From Capnocytophaga cynodegmi DSM 19736 (lineage in GTDB: Bacteria > Bacteroidota > Bacteroidia > Flavobacteriales > Flavobacteriaceae), in contig NZ_KB900706.1 in NCBI RefSeq assembly GCF_000379185.1, positions 30,203-94,202 on the forward strand: a stretch of DNA of 64,000 nucleotides, written 5' to 3'. Positions 34,111-43,058 of the stretch are shown here, piece by piece (position 1 is the first letter of the stretch; each line of letters opens with the position of its first letter). A program made the translations under genes and the position numbers. Under the pieces are notes generated by a model. The model worked only from the letters and a program-made list of their open reading frames with translations. It was not told the origin of the DNA and searched no databases.

Positions 34111-34704
34111 TTAAAGATTCTCAACAGATAATATTTGTGGTTTTCCTTTTTGATATGGAACAACATTAGGAAAAGAATGAGCTTTCGCAATACTCCAGAA
34201 TTCGCCAGTTTCTACGTATTTGAGGAGTTCAGCTTTGAGTTTTTCGGAATTCCCAATCATTCCAGAAGAATTGTATTGGTAAATTTCATTTATGTGTTTG
34301 TCCTCATCTAAATATGCTATCAATACTTCATAGTTAATCCCTCGTAGGCTTTTTAATTGCATTAAAGCTACACCTTCTGGAAGCGTTTTCCCTTGTCTTA
34401 ATCCTTCCATCATATAATGAAATGGATTGTGAAAAATGCGGTTACACGTTCGCTCGTTAGGTTTTACTAAAGTTTCTTTTTGTACAAAAAAGTCTTTTAA
34501 CCTGTTGGAAGCCAATACATAGGTGCAGAGGATAGGAACAGAGTTCAAATCCAGAGAAAGTAGCTTTTTTTCGTTGGGCTTAGTGAAGAAAATATCAAAA
34601 AATTCAAAAAAATTATTTTCTCTATGTTGAACGATGCTATAAATTTCATCTGAAATTTTTATGGTGTAAACCTGATTGTCTTCCAATCGAATTCGTTTTA
34701 GCAT
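34111..34704 (-). CDS. hypothetical immunity-array protein
   Basis: 197 residues. A beta start (RLEDNQVYTIKISDEIYSIV, then QHRENNFFEFFDIFFTKPNE) of the kind seen in Imm26-like proteins, followed by alpha/beta parts with NPFHYMMEGLRQGKTLPEGV and YEVLIAYLDEDKHINEIYQY. Last gene of unit F, the longest transcription unit. Family tentative. Confidence 0.68.
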   Translation of the reverse strand: MLKRIRLEDNQVYTIKISDEIYSIVQHRENNFFEFFDIFFTKPNEKKLLSLDLNSVPILCTYVLASNRLKDFFVQKETLVKPNERTCNRIFHNPFHYMMEGLRQGKTLPEGVALMQLKSLRGINYEVLIAYLDEDKHINEIYQYNSSGMIGNSEKLKAELLKYVETGEFWSIAKAHSFPNVVPYQKGKPQILSVENL

Positions 34705-34762
34705 TGTTTTTGTATTGATTTTTAATAATTTATATAATGTCCTGTGTTTTTAGTTTTGTTTA

Positions 34763-35739
34763 TCACAAAATTCTTGCATTGGTATTTTTGGCAGCTTCGC
34801 AAATAAGTTCGTAATACAACTTATTGAATTCAGGTGATTTATAGCGATTATCCTCCTTGTGAAAACAACGATAGGGAATTTGCTCGTGCGGTTTGCAAAA
34901 AAGTGGAATGTAATTTAGCATTTCCTCGGTTAAAGTTCCTGCCTTTTGTTTTATAAGTTTCTGTAATTCAGGATAAAATTCTTCGGTGAGTTTTAATATA
35001 CAATTATTGGGCGAAGGTTTTACCAAATCCAAATGAATGTAAGTTGTGAAATTACACGAAACCAAATCTGCTTTTGAAAAATCAATGTTTAACATTCGAT
35101 TATCCAAATCTGCAACAGTTTTGGGGCGTTTATTATTCACTAATTCCTTAAAATGGTCGTTTTTTACACCAGCAAACGAGCAGTCGTACAATCTACCTTC
35201 AAAGATACAATTTTGCAAAGGCGATTGCCAAAATTAATTTTTACCATTTCGCCTGTAAATCGGCAATTTTCTATCATTTTATCAATCGAAAAAGTGAAAC
35301 GAGATGATTTTTTGATGTTTTCAAAATTACAACGATTGATGCTATGACAATAAAAATGTACGTCTTTATATTTACAATCAGTAAAACTGCAATTTTCCAT
35401 TAGATAATCCTTTGCACCGAACCAAGTTTCGAATGAACTTTGGTCAAATACGATATTTTTAATACTTGCAGGCGAGTTTTTATCAGTACTCCACAACACT
35501 ACGCCTCGCCAAACCGACCCCGAAAAATCAGCATTACAAAGCGACAAATCATCAATGTGGATTACCTCATAGGCAGGTACTTCTTTTGGATTCCCGAAGT
35601 AAATTCCTCTGAAATCGAGTAACCCTTCCTCTGTGAAACCAAAAGGAGATTGCGTAAAGTCTTTAGTTAGTTCTCGTACTTGGTTCAACTCTTCTGAATA
35701 GATTTGCCAACGCGTTTTTAGTTTTTTAGGTATTGCCAT
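34763..35739 (-). pseudogene. frameshifted pentapeptide-repeat gene
   Basis: The first frame, from the ATG at 35739, reads to about 35245 with pentapeptide-type strands (CNADFSGSVWRGVVL, MENCSFTDCKYKDVHFYC, INRCNFENIKKSSRF). A second frame continues from about 35220 with LQNCIFEGRLYDCSFAGV and runs to 34763. The two parts join into one protein if the frame slips by one base in the GGCAATCGCCTTTG region. Neither part looks complete alone. Pentapeptide proteins can be DNA-mimicking or immunity proteins; here the gene is probably inactive. Confidence 0.8.
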
Positions 35740-35757
35740 TTTTTAGGTTTTTAAAGT

Positions 35758-36456
35758 TTAAATATCTGTTAATGTGATGCTTTTTTCGAAATTTACTTTC
35801 CATTTTTTATTCTGACGATAGCCGATTTGCAAAGTTAGTATATTACCTTTGAACGAAAAATCCGTCACCATTGAAGGCACTAATATTCCTGTTGCAATGC
35901 TTCCTTTTAGCGACACGGGCACGAGTATTGCTTTTCGTTTGGGTGCTTTTATTTTCATCATAAACTGCATATAATCAGTGAGGTTGGTGATGATTTTGTT
36001 GCCATCGTACTGCATTATGAGTTGAAATTTAGTCTCGTTGTGCGTGATGTTTTTAGTTACTACCCACTGCCCCTGTAGGTTGGTTTCAAGTACTTTTTGA
36101 AAATTCAGTTCGATGTTTTCTGCTGTCCAGTCGTGCATTGGAGCGATGTCTATCAGGCTTTGCTTTACGGCTAAAATGGCTTCTTTGGGAAAATCTTCAT
36201 CGGGTGTATTTTTGAGTTTTTCTACATTTACCCAGAGTTTTATGCCCCATTCAAAACGTTGCCCGTTTTCATCTTTATTATCAGTCAGAAACAAATTTAA
36301 CGGACGAATCACTTTTGAAATGCTATTCTTACAGAAAAAGTCCGCAAAATATATCACTGAATACATTTTACTGCAAAAATCTTTTTCTTGCTGACTAAAA
36401 GTATCTGTATCATATACATATACATTGCCAATACGCATTGAAGTCATTGATTTCAT
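35758..36456 (-). CDS. hypothetical immunity-array protein
   Basis: 232 residues, start ATG at 36456 (MKSMTSMRIGNVYVYDTDTF). Alpha/beta with KVLETNLQGQWVVTKNITHN and repeated beta strands at the C-terminus (ITNLTDYMQFMMKIKAPKRK, KGNILTLQIGYRQNKKWKVN). Family not recognised. No signal peptide. Confidence 0.7.
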   Translation of the reverse strand: MKSMTSMRIGNVYVYDTDTFSQQEKDFCSKMYSVIYFADFFCKNSISKVIRPLNLFLTDNKDENGQRFEWGIKLWVNVEKLKNTPDEDFPKEAILAVKQSLIDIAPMHDWTAENIELNFQKVLETNLQGQWVVTKNITHNETKFQLIMQYDGNKIITNLTDYMQFMMKIKAPKRKAILVPVSLKGSIATGILVPSMVTDFSFKGNILTLQIGYRQNKKWKVNFEKSITLTDI

Positions 36457-36485
36457 AGTTTTTCCTTTTTAAATTAAAAATTCCA

Positions 36486-36914
36486 TTAAAAAATCACGCT
36501 ATGCCACTTGTCTTCGGATTTGCTTTTTTCTTTGGCGGTATCTATTTTCCATACATCATCTACTTTTTTGAGTTTGTAAATACGCTCTCCTTTTAGTCCT
36601 GCGTAAATTCTTTCGGTGATCATCACAGCAGATTTACCTTTTATCTCAACAGAAATAATGGTCTCTTTATCAGAGTCGTATTCGGGTGGAAATCTGACCG
36701 AAATTCCAGCATTGAGCATTCCGTATTTTCGTTCTTTTTGGGTGAGATGAGTCTCATAAATTTCTCGCACGATTTGTATTTGTTTTTCTTGCCAATCGGG
36801 ATTGCTAAAAATTTCATCATCTTGTTCGGTTTCATTATTGGCAACTACCTCCCACGCATTCATTTTTTGCATAAAAGTGATAAATTGCTGTTTGATTTGT
36901 TCTGTCTCGTTCAT
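36486..36914 (-). CDS. NTF2-fold immunity-like protein
   Basis: 142 residues: helix IKQQFITFMQKMNAWEVVAN, then strands AGISVRFPPEYDSDKETIIS and ERIYKLKKVDDVWKIDTAKE, ending SEDKWHSVIF. This is the same plan as the 6635-7072 protein, including a PPEY turn before the sheet and a W-x-I-D strand end, so the two are distant relatives. Immunity role by family. Confidence 0.72.
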   Translation of the reverse strand: MNETEQIKQQFITFMQKMNAWEVVANNETEQDDEIFSNPDWQEKQIQIVREIYETHLTQKERKYGMLNAGISVRFPPEYDSDKETIISVEIKGKSAVMITERIYAGLKGERIYKLKKVDDVWKIDTAKEKSKSEDKWHSVIF

Positions 36915-36927
36915 ATTTTTTTCAGTT

Positions 36928-37365
36928 TTAAAACAAATGTGGATTTATAAATTGTTCACTTTCTTTTCCTTCTTCGCTCATTTCAAATTCGCCTACATAG
37001 TACAAATTTGGATAAGAAAGAGAAGTTTCCTTATTGATTTTTAGGTCTTTTTTGTAAATGATGATATAAGAATTTGGCAAAATATCTTTCTCTTTGCAAA
37101 ATTTTTCTATCGTGGGTAGGTCTTTTTGCTTGACAACAGAATCAAAAAATAACTCCGATAAAGAAAACTCATACCGAAAATCAGGATTCAATACTTCTAC
37201 ACCGTAATTGCCTATTTCTCCGTTAAATACATAATCTTCGATGCCTAATTCTTTGAAAAACAAAGGAGTCGTGTGAGTTTCGCCAAGAGCGTATTGGTCG
37301 TAATCTTTTGTTTTTCCTTCTTCTATACGGGCGACAAACAAGTGATAATAATAGTTTTTTTGCAT
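36928..37365 (-). CDS. hypothetical immunity-array protein, paralogue of 38217-38651
   Basis: 145 residues: MQKNYYYHLFVARIEEGKTK, LFFKELGIEDYVFNGEIGNY, VEVLNPDFRYEFSLSELFFD and a YPNLYYVGEFEM strand before a NPHLF end. The 38217-38651 protein has the same motifs in the same order at roughly half identity. The two lie only two genes apart, in the same unit. Family not named. Confidence 0.74.
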   Translation of the reverse strand: MQKNYYYHLFVARIEEGKTKDYDQYALGETHTTPLFFKELGIEDYVFNGEIGNYGVEVLNPDFRYEFSLSELFFDSVVKQKDLPTIEKFCKEKDILPNSYIIIYKKDLKINKETSLSYPNLYYVGEFEMSEEGKESEQFINPHLF

Positions 37366-37370
37366 AATTT

Positions 37371-37817
37371 TTATTCTTTTGAGTGATACGGGTACGGCTC
37401 ATCTTTAAACAAGGCGAAAAAATTTTCGAGATTATCGGCAATAATTCGCCAACGCAAGTCTCTGTCGTCCCAAAAAATGATTCTCGGCTCGTTTTTATTC
37501 TCGCTAAAATCCATACAAAACTGACAACCAGCTCCGTCCATTCCGAAAGTCAGAATTTTAGAGAAATCCGTAATGTAACCCAAATCGTATTTGTTTACTT
37601 TTTCTTCATCTGCATATTCTTCATTTTCTTCTGGTGGAAAATGCTCGGGCAACTCTCGGCTCTCCTCAAGAATTTCTTCTTCAGTTTCATACAAGATATT
37701 TAACTCAGTATCCAGCTCAAAGCCGTATTGGTCTGTTTGTGCTGAATGTGTATTATTTTGATTTTTCGAGATTAATTCAAAATAATTGTGAGGGATTTTT
37801 AAATTTTTCTGATTCAT
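37371..37817 (-). CDS. SUKH-type immunity protein
   Basis: 148 residues: LKIPHNYFELISKNQNNTH start, an acidic middle rich in Glu (ETEEEILEESRELPEHFPPE), then ILTFGMDGAGCQFCMDFSEN and IIFWDDRDLRWRIIADNLEN, the typical SUKH strand pair and closing helix. The N-terminus is shortened relative to canonical members. Six bases from the neighbour gene. Confidence 0.75.
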   Translation of the reverse strand: MNQKNLKIPHNYFELISKNQNNTHSAQTDQYGFELDTELNILYETEEEILEESRELPEHFPPEENEEYADEEKVNKYDLGYITDFSKILTFGMDGAGCQFCMDFSENKNEPRIIFWDDRDLRWRIIADNLENFFALFKDEPYPYHSKE

Positions 37818-37818
37818 T

Positions 37819-38184
37819 TTATTTCTGTTTTTCTTGATTAAATTCTTCTAAAAACTTGTAATATAGTTCGATAGCTTTTTGATGTTGTTCTTTTGAAATA
37901 TCATAGGCTAAAAAATCTTCCCAAATGATATTTTTAGGGTCAAAACCTGTTATGTAAGCCAAAATCATATTGGAGAAACCTGCAGTGGATTCATAGAACC
38001 TAAGTTTTTGAGCGACAAAATCGTCAAAACCATCAAGTGGATTATCTTCTATATTATTTATGAAAAGAGCTGAAAAATAACCAGATAAAAAGTTTTTTAA
38101 GTTGGGTAACGTAGGAGGATAGAAGTACATACCAGGTCGTATTTTCATCACTTGTAATAGCTCGTATAAATTTCTTGGTTGCAT
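37819..38184 (-). CDS. small helical immunity-array protein
   Basis: 121 residues, helical, with an early RPGMYFYPPTLPNLKNFLSG (about 16-35) motif. I have seen similar (K/R)(R/K)P.MY(L/F)-type starts in small Bacteroidetes immunity-locus proteins. Ends in a charged helix EFNQEKQK. Family not named. Confidence 0.7.
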   Translation of the reverse strand: MQPRNLYELLQVMKIRPGMYFYPPTLPNLKNFLSGYFSALFINNIEDNPLDGFDDFVAQKLRFYESTAGFSNMILAYITGFDPKNIIWEDFLAYDISKEQHQKAIELYYKFLEEFNQEKQK

Positions 38185-38216
38185 ATCAAAAGAATTTAAG
38201 TTTTCTGTCAGGATTT

Positions 38217-38651
38217 TTAAAATAGGTGAGGATAAGCCAACTTTTTGCTTATTAATGCATTGTTGTCCATTTCAAATTCGCCAAAATAATACAGATTAGG
38301 AAACGAAAGCAAAACTTCTTTTGGGATTTGTAAACCTTTGCGATACAATATGATATACGAATTTGGTGAAATGCCTTTTTGCTCACAAAGAGCCTCCATT
38401 ATTGGCAAATTTTCCTTTTTTAAAAGCGTAAATTTTAACAATTCAGATAACGGAAATTCATACCTGAAATCAGGATTTAATACTTCCAACCCGTAGTTAT
38501 CTGTTATTTTTGGTGTGTAATCCTTGATGTTCAATTCTTTGAAAAATAATGGATTATTTGTTTCTTTGTCAAAGATATAGCTATGATACGCTTCGAAATC
38601 ACTTTCTTTTATTTGAGCCAAAAACAAATGGAAATAATAGGTTTGCTTCAT
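38217..38651 (-). CDS. hypothetical immunity-array protein, paralogue of 36928-37365
   Basis: 144 residues. Shares with the paralogue the start (TYYFHLFLAQIKESDFEAYH), LFFKELNIKDY, LEVLNPDFRYEFPLSELLKF, SYIILYRKGLQIPKEVLLSF and the YFGEFEM...YPHLF end. The pair flanks a SUKH gene and a small helical gene, as expected for a duplication followed by insertion or for two independent acquisitions of the same family. Confidence 0.74.
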   Translation of the reverse strand: MKQTYYFHLFLAQIKESDFEAYHSYIFDKETNNPLFFKELNIKDYTPKITDNYGLEVLNPDFRYEFPLSELLKFTLLKKENLPIMEALCEQKGISPNSYIILYRKGLQIPKEVLLSFPNLYYFGEFEMDNNALISKKLAYPHLF

Positions 38652-38681
38652 TGTTTTTCTGATTAAAATTTTATATAATCT

Positions 38682-39257
38682 TTAGGAGCGTAATGCTATT
38701 AATTCGTTGGTAATGATAGTATTCATCTTATTGTCAATATTGGGATTTCGCTCTGTGATGGCATTGGCTATTTTTACACGAATAGCTTCTGTAACCAACG
38801 CCATCTGCATTGATTTTTTATAATCGCCGTGATAATTGGGAATCTCTCTTTGTAATCCTTTTATGAATTTTAAGGATAAAATTTTGGGTAGATAATTATC
38901 ATAAAGTATTTGAGCTTCATTGAATTGTGTTTTTAAATTGGCGATTTCTAAAAAGCGATTTTCAATGGCTTGTTTTTGCTCGGAACTGGCATTTGGCAAC
39001 TCATAACAAAGGCAAAGCATCATTTCGGTATCTTGCCACTCAGGAAAATTCTCCCTAAAAGGTACGGCTATCAATTTATCAAAAAACAATTGCACCAAGT
39101 CATACTTTTCTTCGGCAAAGAAGCTCTCCAAAAGCCCACGAAGATACAATCCATCTCTACCGATTTTAAATTTTTGAATTTTTTTGAGCTTTCCAAAAAA
39201 TCCCTTTTGCATTCCATCTTGGCAATGCATTTCTAATTGATTGATAAGTGTTTGCAT
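38682..39257 (-). CDS. helical immunity-array protein, relative of 54827-55480
   Basis: 191 residues, helical. IAVPFRENFPEWQDTEMMLC with LCYELPNASSEQKQAIENRF corresponds in order to the 54827-55480 protein (SVPFEEDFLIWGDVESYLAI, VPNITANQRKAIFEHY), and both have a YLPKILSL/FHRILSL segment later. The two are distant paralogues. I associate the family with a Capnocytophaga-type DUF (DUF6707), from memory only. Function unknown. Confidence 0.72.
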   Translation of the reverse strand: MQTLINQLEMHCQDGMQKGFFGKLKKIQKFKIGRDGLYLRGLLESFFAEEKYDLVQLFFDKLIAVPFRENFPEWQDTEMMLCLCYELPNASSEQKQAIENRFLEIANLKTQFNEAQILYDNYLPKILSLKFIKGLQREIPNYHGDYKKSMQMALVTEAIRVKIANAITERNPNIDNKMNTIITNELIALRS

Positions 39258-39265
39258 CTATTTTT

Positions 39266-39910
39266 TTAAATAAACTTTAAATTATTCTCTACCAGATATA
39301 TGTTTTCATTTATCACTTTTTTAGCATTTTCCGAAATCCAAAGATTGGGCTTAAAGAGAGTTTCTTCTCGCAGGATTTTGGCCTTTTTGCAGATTTTTTT
39401 GATGGATTTTACTATATCTTTATAAATGAGTGTAATGGGTTCATTTTCAGTGGAAATTCTGTCAATACTTTTAGGGCGTACCAATCTCAAACCAATCATA
39501 CCTTCGGTGTTGGCATATATCGTAGATATTTTATCGTTGAAGAAACTTAATTCCGCAGGAGAAAGTCCAAAGAAAGGTTTTTTATTTGATACTTGTTTGA
39601 AATCAATATTTCCGTCTGATTTTGAGTCAATTTTTTCAAATTTTATGTTGCGGTAATTATCAGTTATCGAAATATACATAGGTAGGTAAGTGTCTGTAAA
39701 TTCGGGATTAACGAGTTTTCTTTTACCTACAATTATCTTTTCCCAAAAGTTTTGATAAGCCAGAAAAATACTTTCTTTGGAATCGTACTGATAATCCAAC
39801 GCCACGCGACAATTTGTTTTCATAAAGTAGAAATCTCCACTACTGAAAATCAGTTCAAATTCATTGGGAGTGATGATAAAATAGAATTTATCCCAAGTTA
39901 TTCCATTCAT
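39266..39910 (-). CDS. hypothetical immunity-array protein
   Basis: 214 residues. A beta start (DKFYFIITPNEFELIFSSGD) is followed by alpha/beta segments and a C-terminal FKPNLWISENAKKVINENIY, an Imm11-type tail. It may be a divergent Imm11-like protein, but the first half does not clearly match the 31695-32237 protein. Co-directional with tight spacing. Confidence 0.66.
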   Translation of the reverse strand: MNGITWDKFYFIITPNEFELIFSSGDFYFMKTNCRVALDYQYDSKESIFLAYQNFWEKIIVGKRKLVNPEFTDTYLPMYISITDNYRNIKFEKIDSKSDGNIDFKQVSNKKPFFGLSPAELSFFNDKISTIYANTEGMIGLRLVRPKSIDRISTENEPITLIYKDIVKSIKKICKKAKILREETLFKPNLWISENAKKVINENIYLVENNLKFI

Positions 39911-39923
39911 AAATTACAAAATT

Positions 39924-40370
39924 TTATTTTAGTTCCCAAGTTTGCTGCATTTTGGCTTGTTTGATGAATTGTTCAAAATTTTTCGCCGTTTGGCATATGT
40001 ACAAATCGTAATAAATCTCCCAAACGCTGTGGTCTTCAGGGTGAAAGAACACCACACCACCATCTACTGAACCAAAACAAAAAGCCTTGCGAATTTGTTC
40101 TAAACTAATGCCTTCAGTTTCGCCTTCTAAAGGTTTATAATCAAGTTCTGCTTCACTGAGATATTGATATTTCATCAGGCTTTTTGCGTTGTCAGGGTCA
40201 TTTTTGCGAGTGAGCATATCGTAGGCATAGAGGGTGTAATCTTGGCGTGGAGTACTACTCTGCTTTGCTGTTTTGCGTCTTCCATAACGAACGTTTATCA
40301 TTTGATTTTTCGGTGTGGTTGTCATAAAATCCCTGTATGATTGTGGGACATTTTCATTTTCTAAATTCAT
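39924..40370 (-). CDS. SUKH (SMI1/KNR4) immunity-type protein
   Basis: 148 residues from the ATG at 40370 (MNLENENVPQSYRDFMTTTP); an ATG at 40397 would add nine residues and overlap the previous stop. The early VPQSYRDFM, the middle YLSEAELDYKPLEGETEGIS and the end AFCFGSVDGGVVFFHPEDHS with VWEIYYDL follow the SUKH strand order. Clear member by pattern. Confidence 0.8.
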   Translation of the reverse strand: MNLENENVPQSYRDFMTTTPKNQMINVRYGRRKTAKQSSTPRQDYTLYAYDMLTRKNDPDNAKSLMKYQYLSEAELDYKPLEGETEGISLEQIRKAFCFGSVDGGVVFFHPEDHSVWEIYYDLYICQTAKNFEQFIKQAKMQQTWELK

Positions 40371-40389
40371 TGCTTTATTTTTTATGTTG

Positions 40390-40776
40390 TTATTCATCAA
40401 GATTCGTGTAAAAAGGAGACTTAGCGTTTGCCATAAAAAAAATTAATTTCTGAGGCATCGCAAGCCACGAAATGCCATCTTCTTGCTGTTTGGTATGCCA
40501 AACTACCTCTCCCTGAGGATATTCCCACATTGTTACATCAGTTTCAATGCAAAAGGGAGGAATCCACAAAAGTTTTATCTCGCCATCTCCAGCCCAACCT
40601 GCCTCCAAAAACAATTCTTTCACCACTGAAACATAGCTTTCTGCATCTTCCAAAAATTCAGATGGAGAAACCAAAAAATGCAGATTATCAATGTATTCAT
40701 AACTTTCAACTCTGAAATTTCTAATTTCTTCTGGCGGATAGTTTATTACTTTATTTTTAGGAATTGTATAAGCCAT
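40390..40776 (-). CDS. hypothetical immunity-array protein
   Basis: 128 residues, alpha/beta: INYPPEEIRNFRVESYEYID, LFLEAGWAGDGEIKLLWIPP and GEVVWHTKQQEDGISWLAMP. Trp-rich C-terminal half. Family not recognised. Ends 20 bp before the SUKH start. Confidence 0.7.
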   Translation of the reverse strand: MAYTIPKNKVINYPPEEIRNFRVESYEYIDNLHFLVSPSEFLEDAESYVSVVKELFLEAGWAGDGEIKLLWIPPFCIETDVTMWEYPQGEVVWHTKQQEDGISWLAMPQKLIFFMANAKSPFYTNLDE

Positions 40777-40778
40777 TG

Positions 40779-40860
40779 TTATTTTTCTAAATATTTTTGA
40801 ATGTTCAGTTTATCTGTTTTATCTGTGTTCATTTCGTATATTTCGCCCGTGTTATAAATG
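40779..40860 (-). pseudogene. orphan 3' gene remnant
   Basis: Between the genes at 40776 and 40863 the minus strand is open and ends IYNTGEIYEMNTDKTDKLNI plus QKYLEK and a stop. A (N/K)TGEIYE strand plus final helix is what the end of a SUKH-type gene looks like. There is no start codon for a full protein, so this is the tail of a deleted gene. Confidence 0.5.
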
Positions 40861-40862
40861 AC

Positions 40863-41681
40863 TCAATTATCGAAAAAAGGTGTTGATTTACCCCAACTTT
40901 GTACGTTTGTATGTATCAATTCACCTGTTGATATATCAATACGATTTCCGAGAGAATCATTAAAAATAATCTGATTATCAAGAATAAAAAAGTTTGGGGC
41001 GTAATAGAATTTTTCCCAATCCAATTTTTTGGTTTTCCAGAGAATTTCGCCTTTTACATTGAATTTTATTGCGAAAAAATCGCCGTCAATGGCAAAAAAT
41101 TCGTCATTGCCCAATGCTTCTACCCGATGAATGAGCTTTTTTGCCCCTAAATGAATTGTTTTTTCTTCCAAAGTGTTTAAATCCAATACAATAACTTCAT
41201 CTTTTTTGCGAGAATTTGGATAAACAAAAACATCATTATAGAAATTTTTTGAGCAATAGGTCAGACAAGCATTTCCTTGCATAAAATGCATAATTTCATT
41301 CTTTTGCGTGTCAAAAAGAAATAATTTGTCATTGCTTTTACCTTTTATACCAGCACGAACTACCAATAAATTTGGAACGGAAGTAAACCACGCTTCATAA
41401 CCAAAAAATACATTAGTTTCAAAAAGCAATTCTTTGGTTTTTAGGTTGAAAATCTTGGTCTTGCGTTTTCTTTTTTTGTAGGTTCTGTCGATGGTTAGCA
41501 CTTTTGTTCCGCAAGGGGAAATATCAAAAATCTCACTTTCGTCGGGTTCGGTTGCATATACGAATTTTTCATCAGTATTAAAATCAATCAGAAAGGTTCC
41601 GATTTGTTTCCCATCTTCATTTATGCAATTAAAAAATGCAGTTCTGTTGGCATTATGTACACCACAATTAAAATAAATCAT
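40863..41681 (-). CDS. beta-propeller-like immunity-array protein
   Basis: 272 residues of four-strand units: MIYFNCGVHNANRTAFFNCI, KVLTIDRTYKKRKRKTKIFN, LFLFDTQKNEIMHFMQGN, DVFVYPNSRKKDEVIVLDLN and QIIFNDSLGNRIDISTGELI. Typical blade turns NLKT, DTQKN and DLNT are present. Neighbour of another propeller gene (41739-42511), so the two may derive from a duplication, though sequence similarity is low. Confidence 0.75.
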   Translation of the reverse strand: MIYFNCGVHNANRTAFFNCINEDGKQIGTFLIDFNTDEKFVYATEPDESEIFDISPCGTKVLTIDRTYKKRKRKTKIFNLKTKELLFETNVFFGYEAWFTSVPNLLVVRAGIKGKSNDKLFLFDTQKNEIMHFMQGNACLTYCSKNFYNDVFVYPNSRKKDEVIVLDLNTLEEKTIHLGAKKLIHRVEALGNDEFFAIDGDFFAIKFNVKGEILWKTKKLDWEKFYYAPNFFILDNQIIFNDSLGNRIDISTGELIHTNVQSWGKSTPFFDN

Positions 41682-41738
41682 ATTGTTTTTCTTTTAAAAG
41701 GTTTTATTTATAGTTATTAACGTTAATATTTTTTCTTT

Positions 41739-42511
41739 TTATAACCCGACGATGTAAAAATGTTTGTCTTTAACTGCTAAAAATAATCCGTTTTCAATGC
41801 CTTTTATTATATAAAAATCTGTTTTGCCGAGTTTTTCCAGCTTTTGGTGTATAAATTATAACGAAATAAGGTGTTTTTGTATTCATAAGGAGCAAAAAAC
41901 ACTATCGTTTCCTTATCAGAGACCATTGCGGAGGCTCCTGCTAAAATTTCTGGCATTTTTGTACGCTCTATTTGAAAGTTTTTTAGATTTAATTGGGCAA
42001 GTTCAAACTCTGTATAAGCAAAAAAGAAAATCGAATGTTTTCCTAATTTGCAAAGAGCGTAACAATCACAAATATACTCATATCCCAAACTCGAATTAAC
42101 CCCAAAAAGTTGTTTTCCTTCCAAATTAAAAACTACCAAACCTTCCGTACTGGGAGGATTGCCGAAAACACCTTCATCAAAATAGCTGACAATTATTTTT
42201 CCTTCGCTAAAAGTAATATTTTCGATGGCATCGCCCACGTAAAAAGACTTTTGCAAAACTCCATCAGTGCTAAAAATGAAAGCGTTGACACTTCCTGAAC
42301 GCCTATCAGCAAGTAAAAACGAATTATTATCAAGCATTTGTACCAACGGAAATTTTATTTTAATCTCTACTTTTAAAGGAATAGTTATTCCGTTAATATT
42401 TACGCTGTTTTTCCCGTCGAAAGCGATGTAATTTCCGTAAATATCTACATCAATAGCAGGAAAATCCTCAATATTAACGCCCAAATTAACCACTGAATTA
42501 AATATATTCAT
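41739..42511 (-). pseudogene. frameshifted beta-propeller-like gene
   Basis: From the ATG at 42511 the frame reads a propeller-like protein (YGNYIAFDGKNSVNINGITI, NSFLLADRRSGSVNAFIFST, GKIIVSYFDEGVFG, LVVFNLEGKQLF) and stops at 41807 after NTLFRYNLYTKSW. Beyond the stop, another frame continues KLGKTDFYIIKGIENGLFLA and VKDKHFYIVGL to 41739, a plausible final blade. One missing base near 41851-41862 explains this. The short 234-residue product may lack its closing blade. Confidence 0.7.
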
Positions 42512-42593
42512 AAGAATATCACTAAAATTAAACTTTTTCTCGTTTTAAGAGTGAGATTTTACTTTATGGCTAATGATTTGCAATTTCTTTTTG

Positions 42594-43013
42594 TTAGTTC
42601 TCAAAATAGGCGATGACTTCCTTATCTTCCCCTACAATATGGTCAGTTATATGAAAAACATCGGATTTTTGTAGATGATTTAGGCTTTGTTCTCGGTCTA
42701 AAATTTCAACTTCAGGAATGTTTTTCCACGGACATTCGTCTTTGTCGGTTAGTGTGATATTATAATTATCATCTTTTACCCAAATTTTGAGTGGAAAACC
42801 TGTTTTTTTGATGATTTCCTCGTTGTTTTCGTCCCATTCGCATAGAACAACCAAACATTCCACTACTTTTGGGTCGTTATGGTCTTCAAATTTTGCATAA
42901 TAATAGGCAAAGGCTTCGTTATCCTGATAAACAAAGCGTGTCAGTTGGGTGATTTTAGCATTACAGCAATTGCATTTTTCAAATTTTGGAGCTTCAAATT
43001 CTATTGTAATCAT
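42594..43013 (-). CDS. hypothetical protein with N-terminal cysteine cluster
   Basis: 139 residues. CNCC at residues 14-17 (KFEKCNCCNAKITQLTRFVY) could bind a metal with other residues, then FAYYYAKFEDHNDPKVVECL, FPLKIWVKDDNYNITLTDKD and a VFHITDHIV strand. I associate this with a common small Bacteroidetes family of unknown function. Immunity role by context. Confidence 0.74.
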   Translation of the reverse strand: MITIEFEAPKFEKCNCCNAKITQLTRFVYQDNEAFAYYYAKFEDHNDPKVVECLVVLCEWDENNEEIIKKTGFPLKIWVKDDNYNITLTDKDECPWKNIPEVEILDREQSLNHLQKSDVFHITDHIVGEDKEVIAYFEN

Positions 43014-43058
43014 ATTTTAACATCAATAAATTTTTAAATAATAAATTCTGTTTGTTTT

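Noticed and set aside
34763..35739. Programmed frameshift in the pentapeptide gene
   Set aside because: No slippery heptamer or downstream structure is visible at the junction, and other genes in the block show simple damage.
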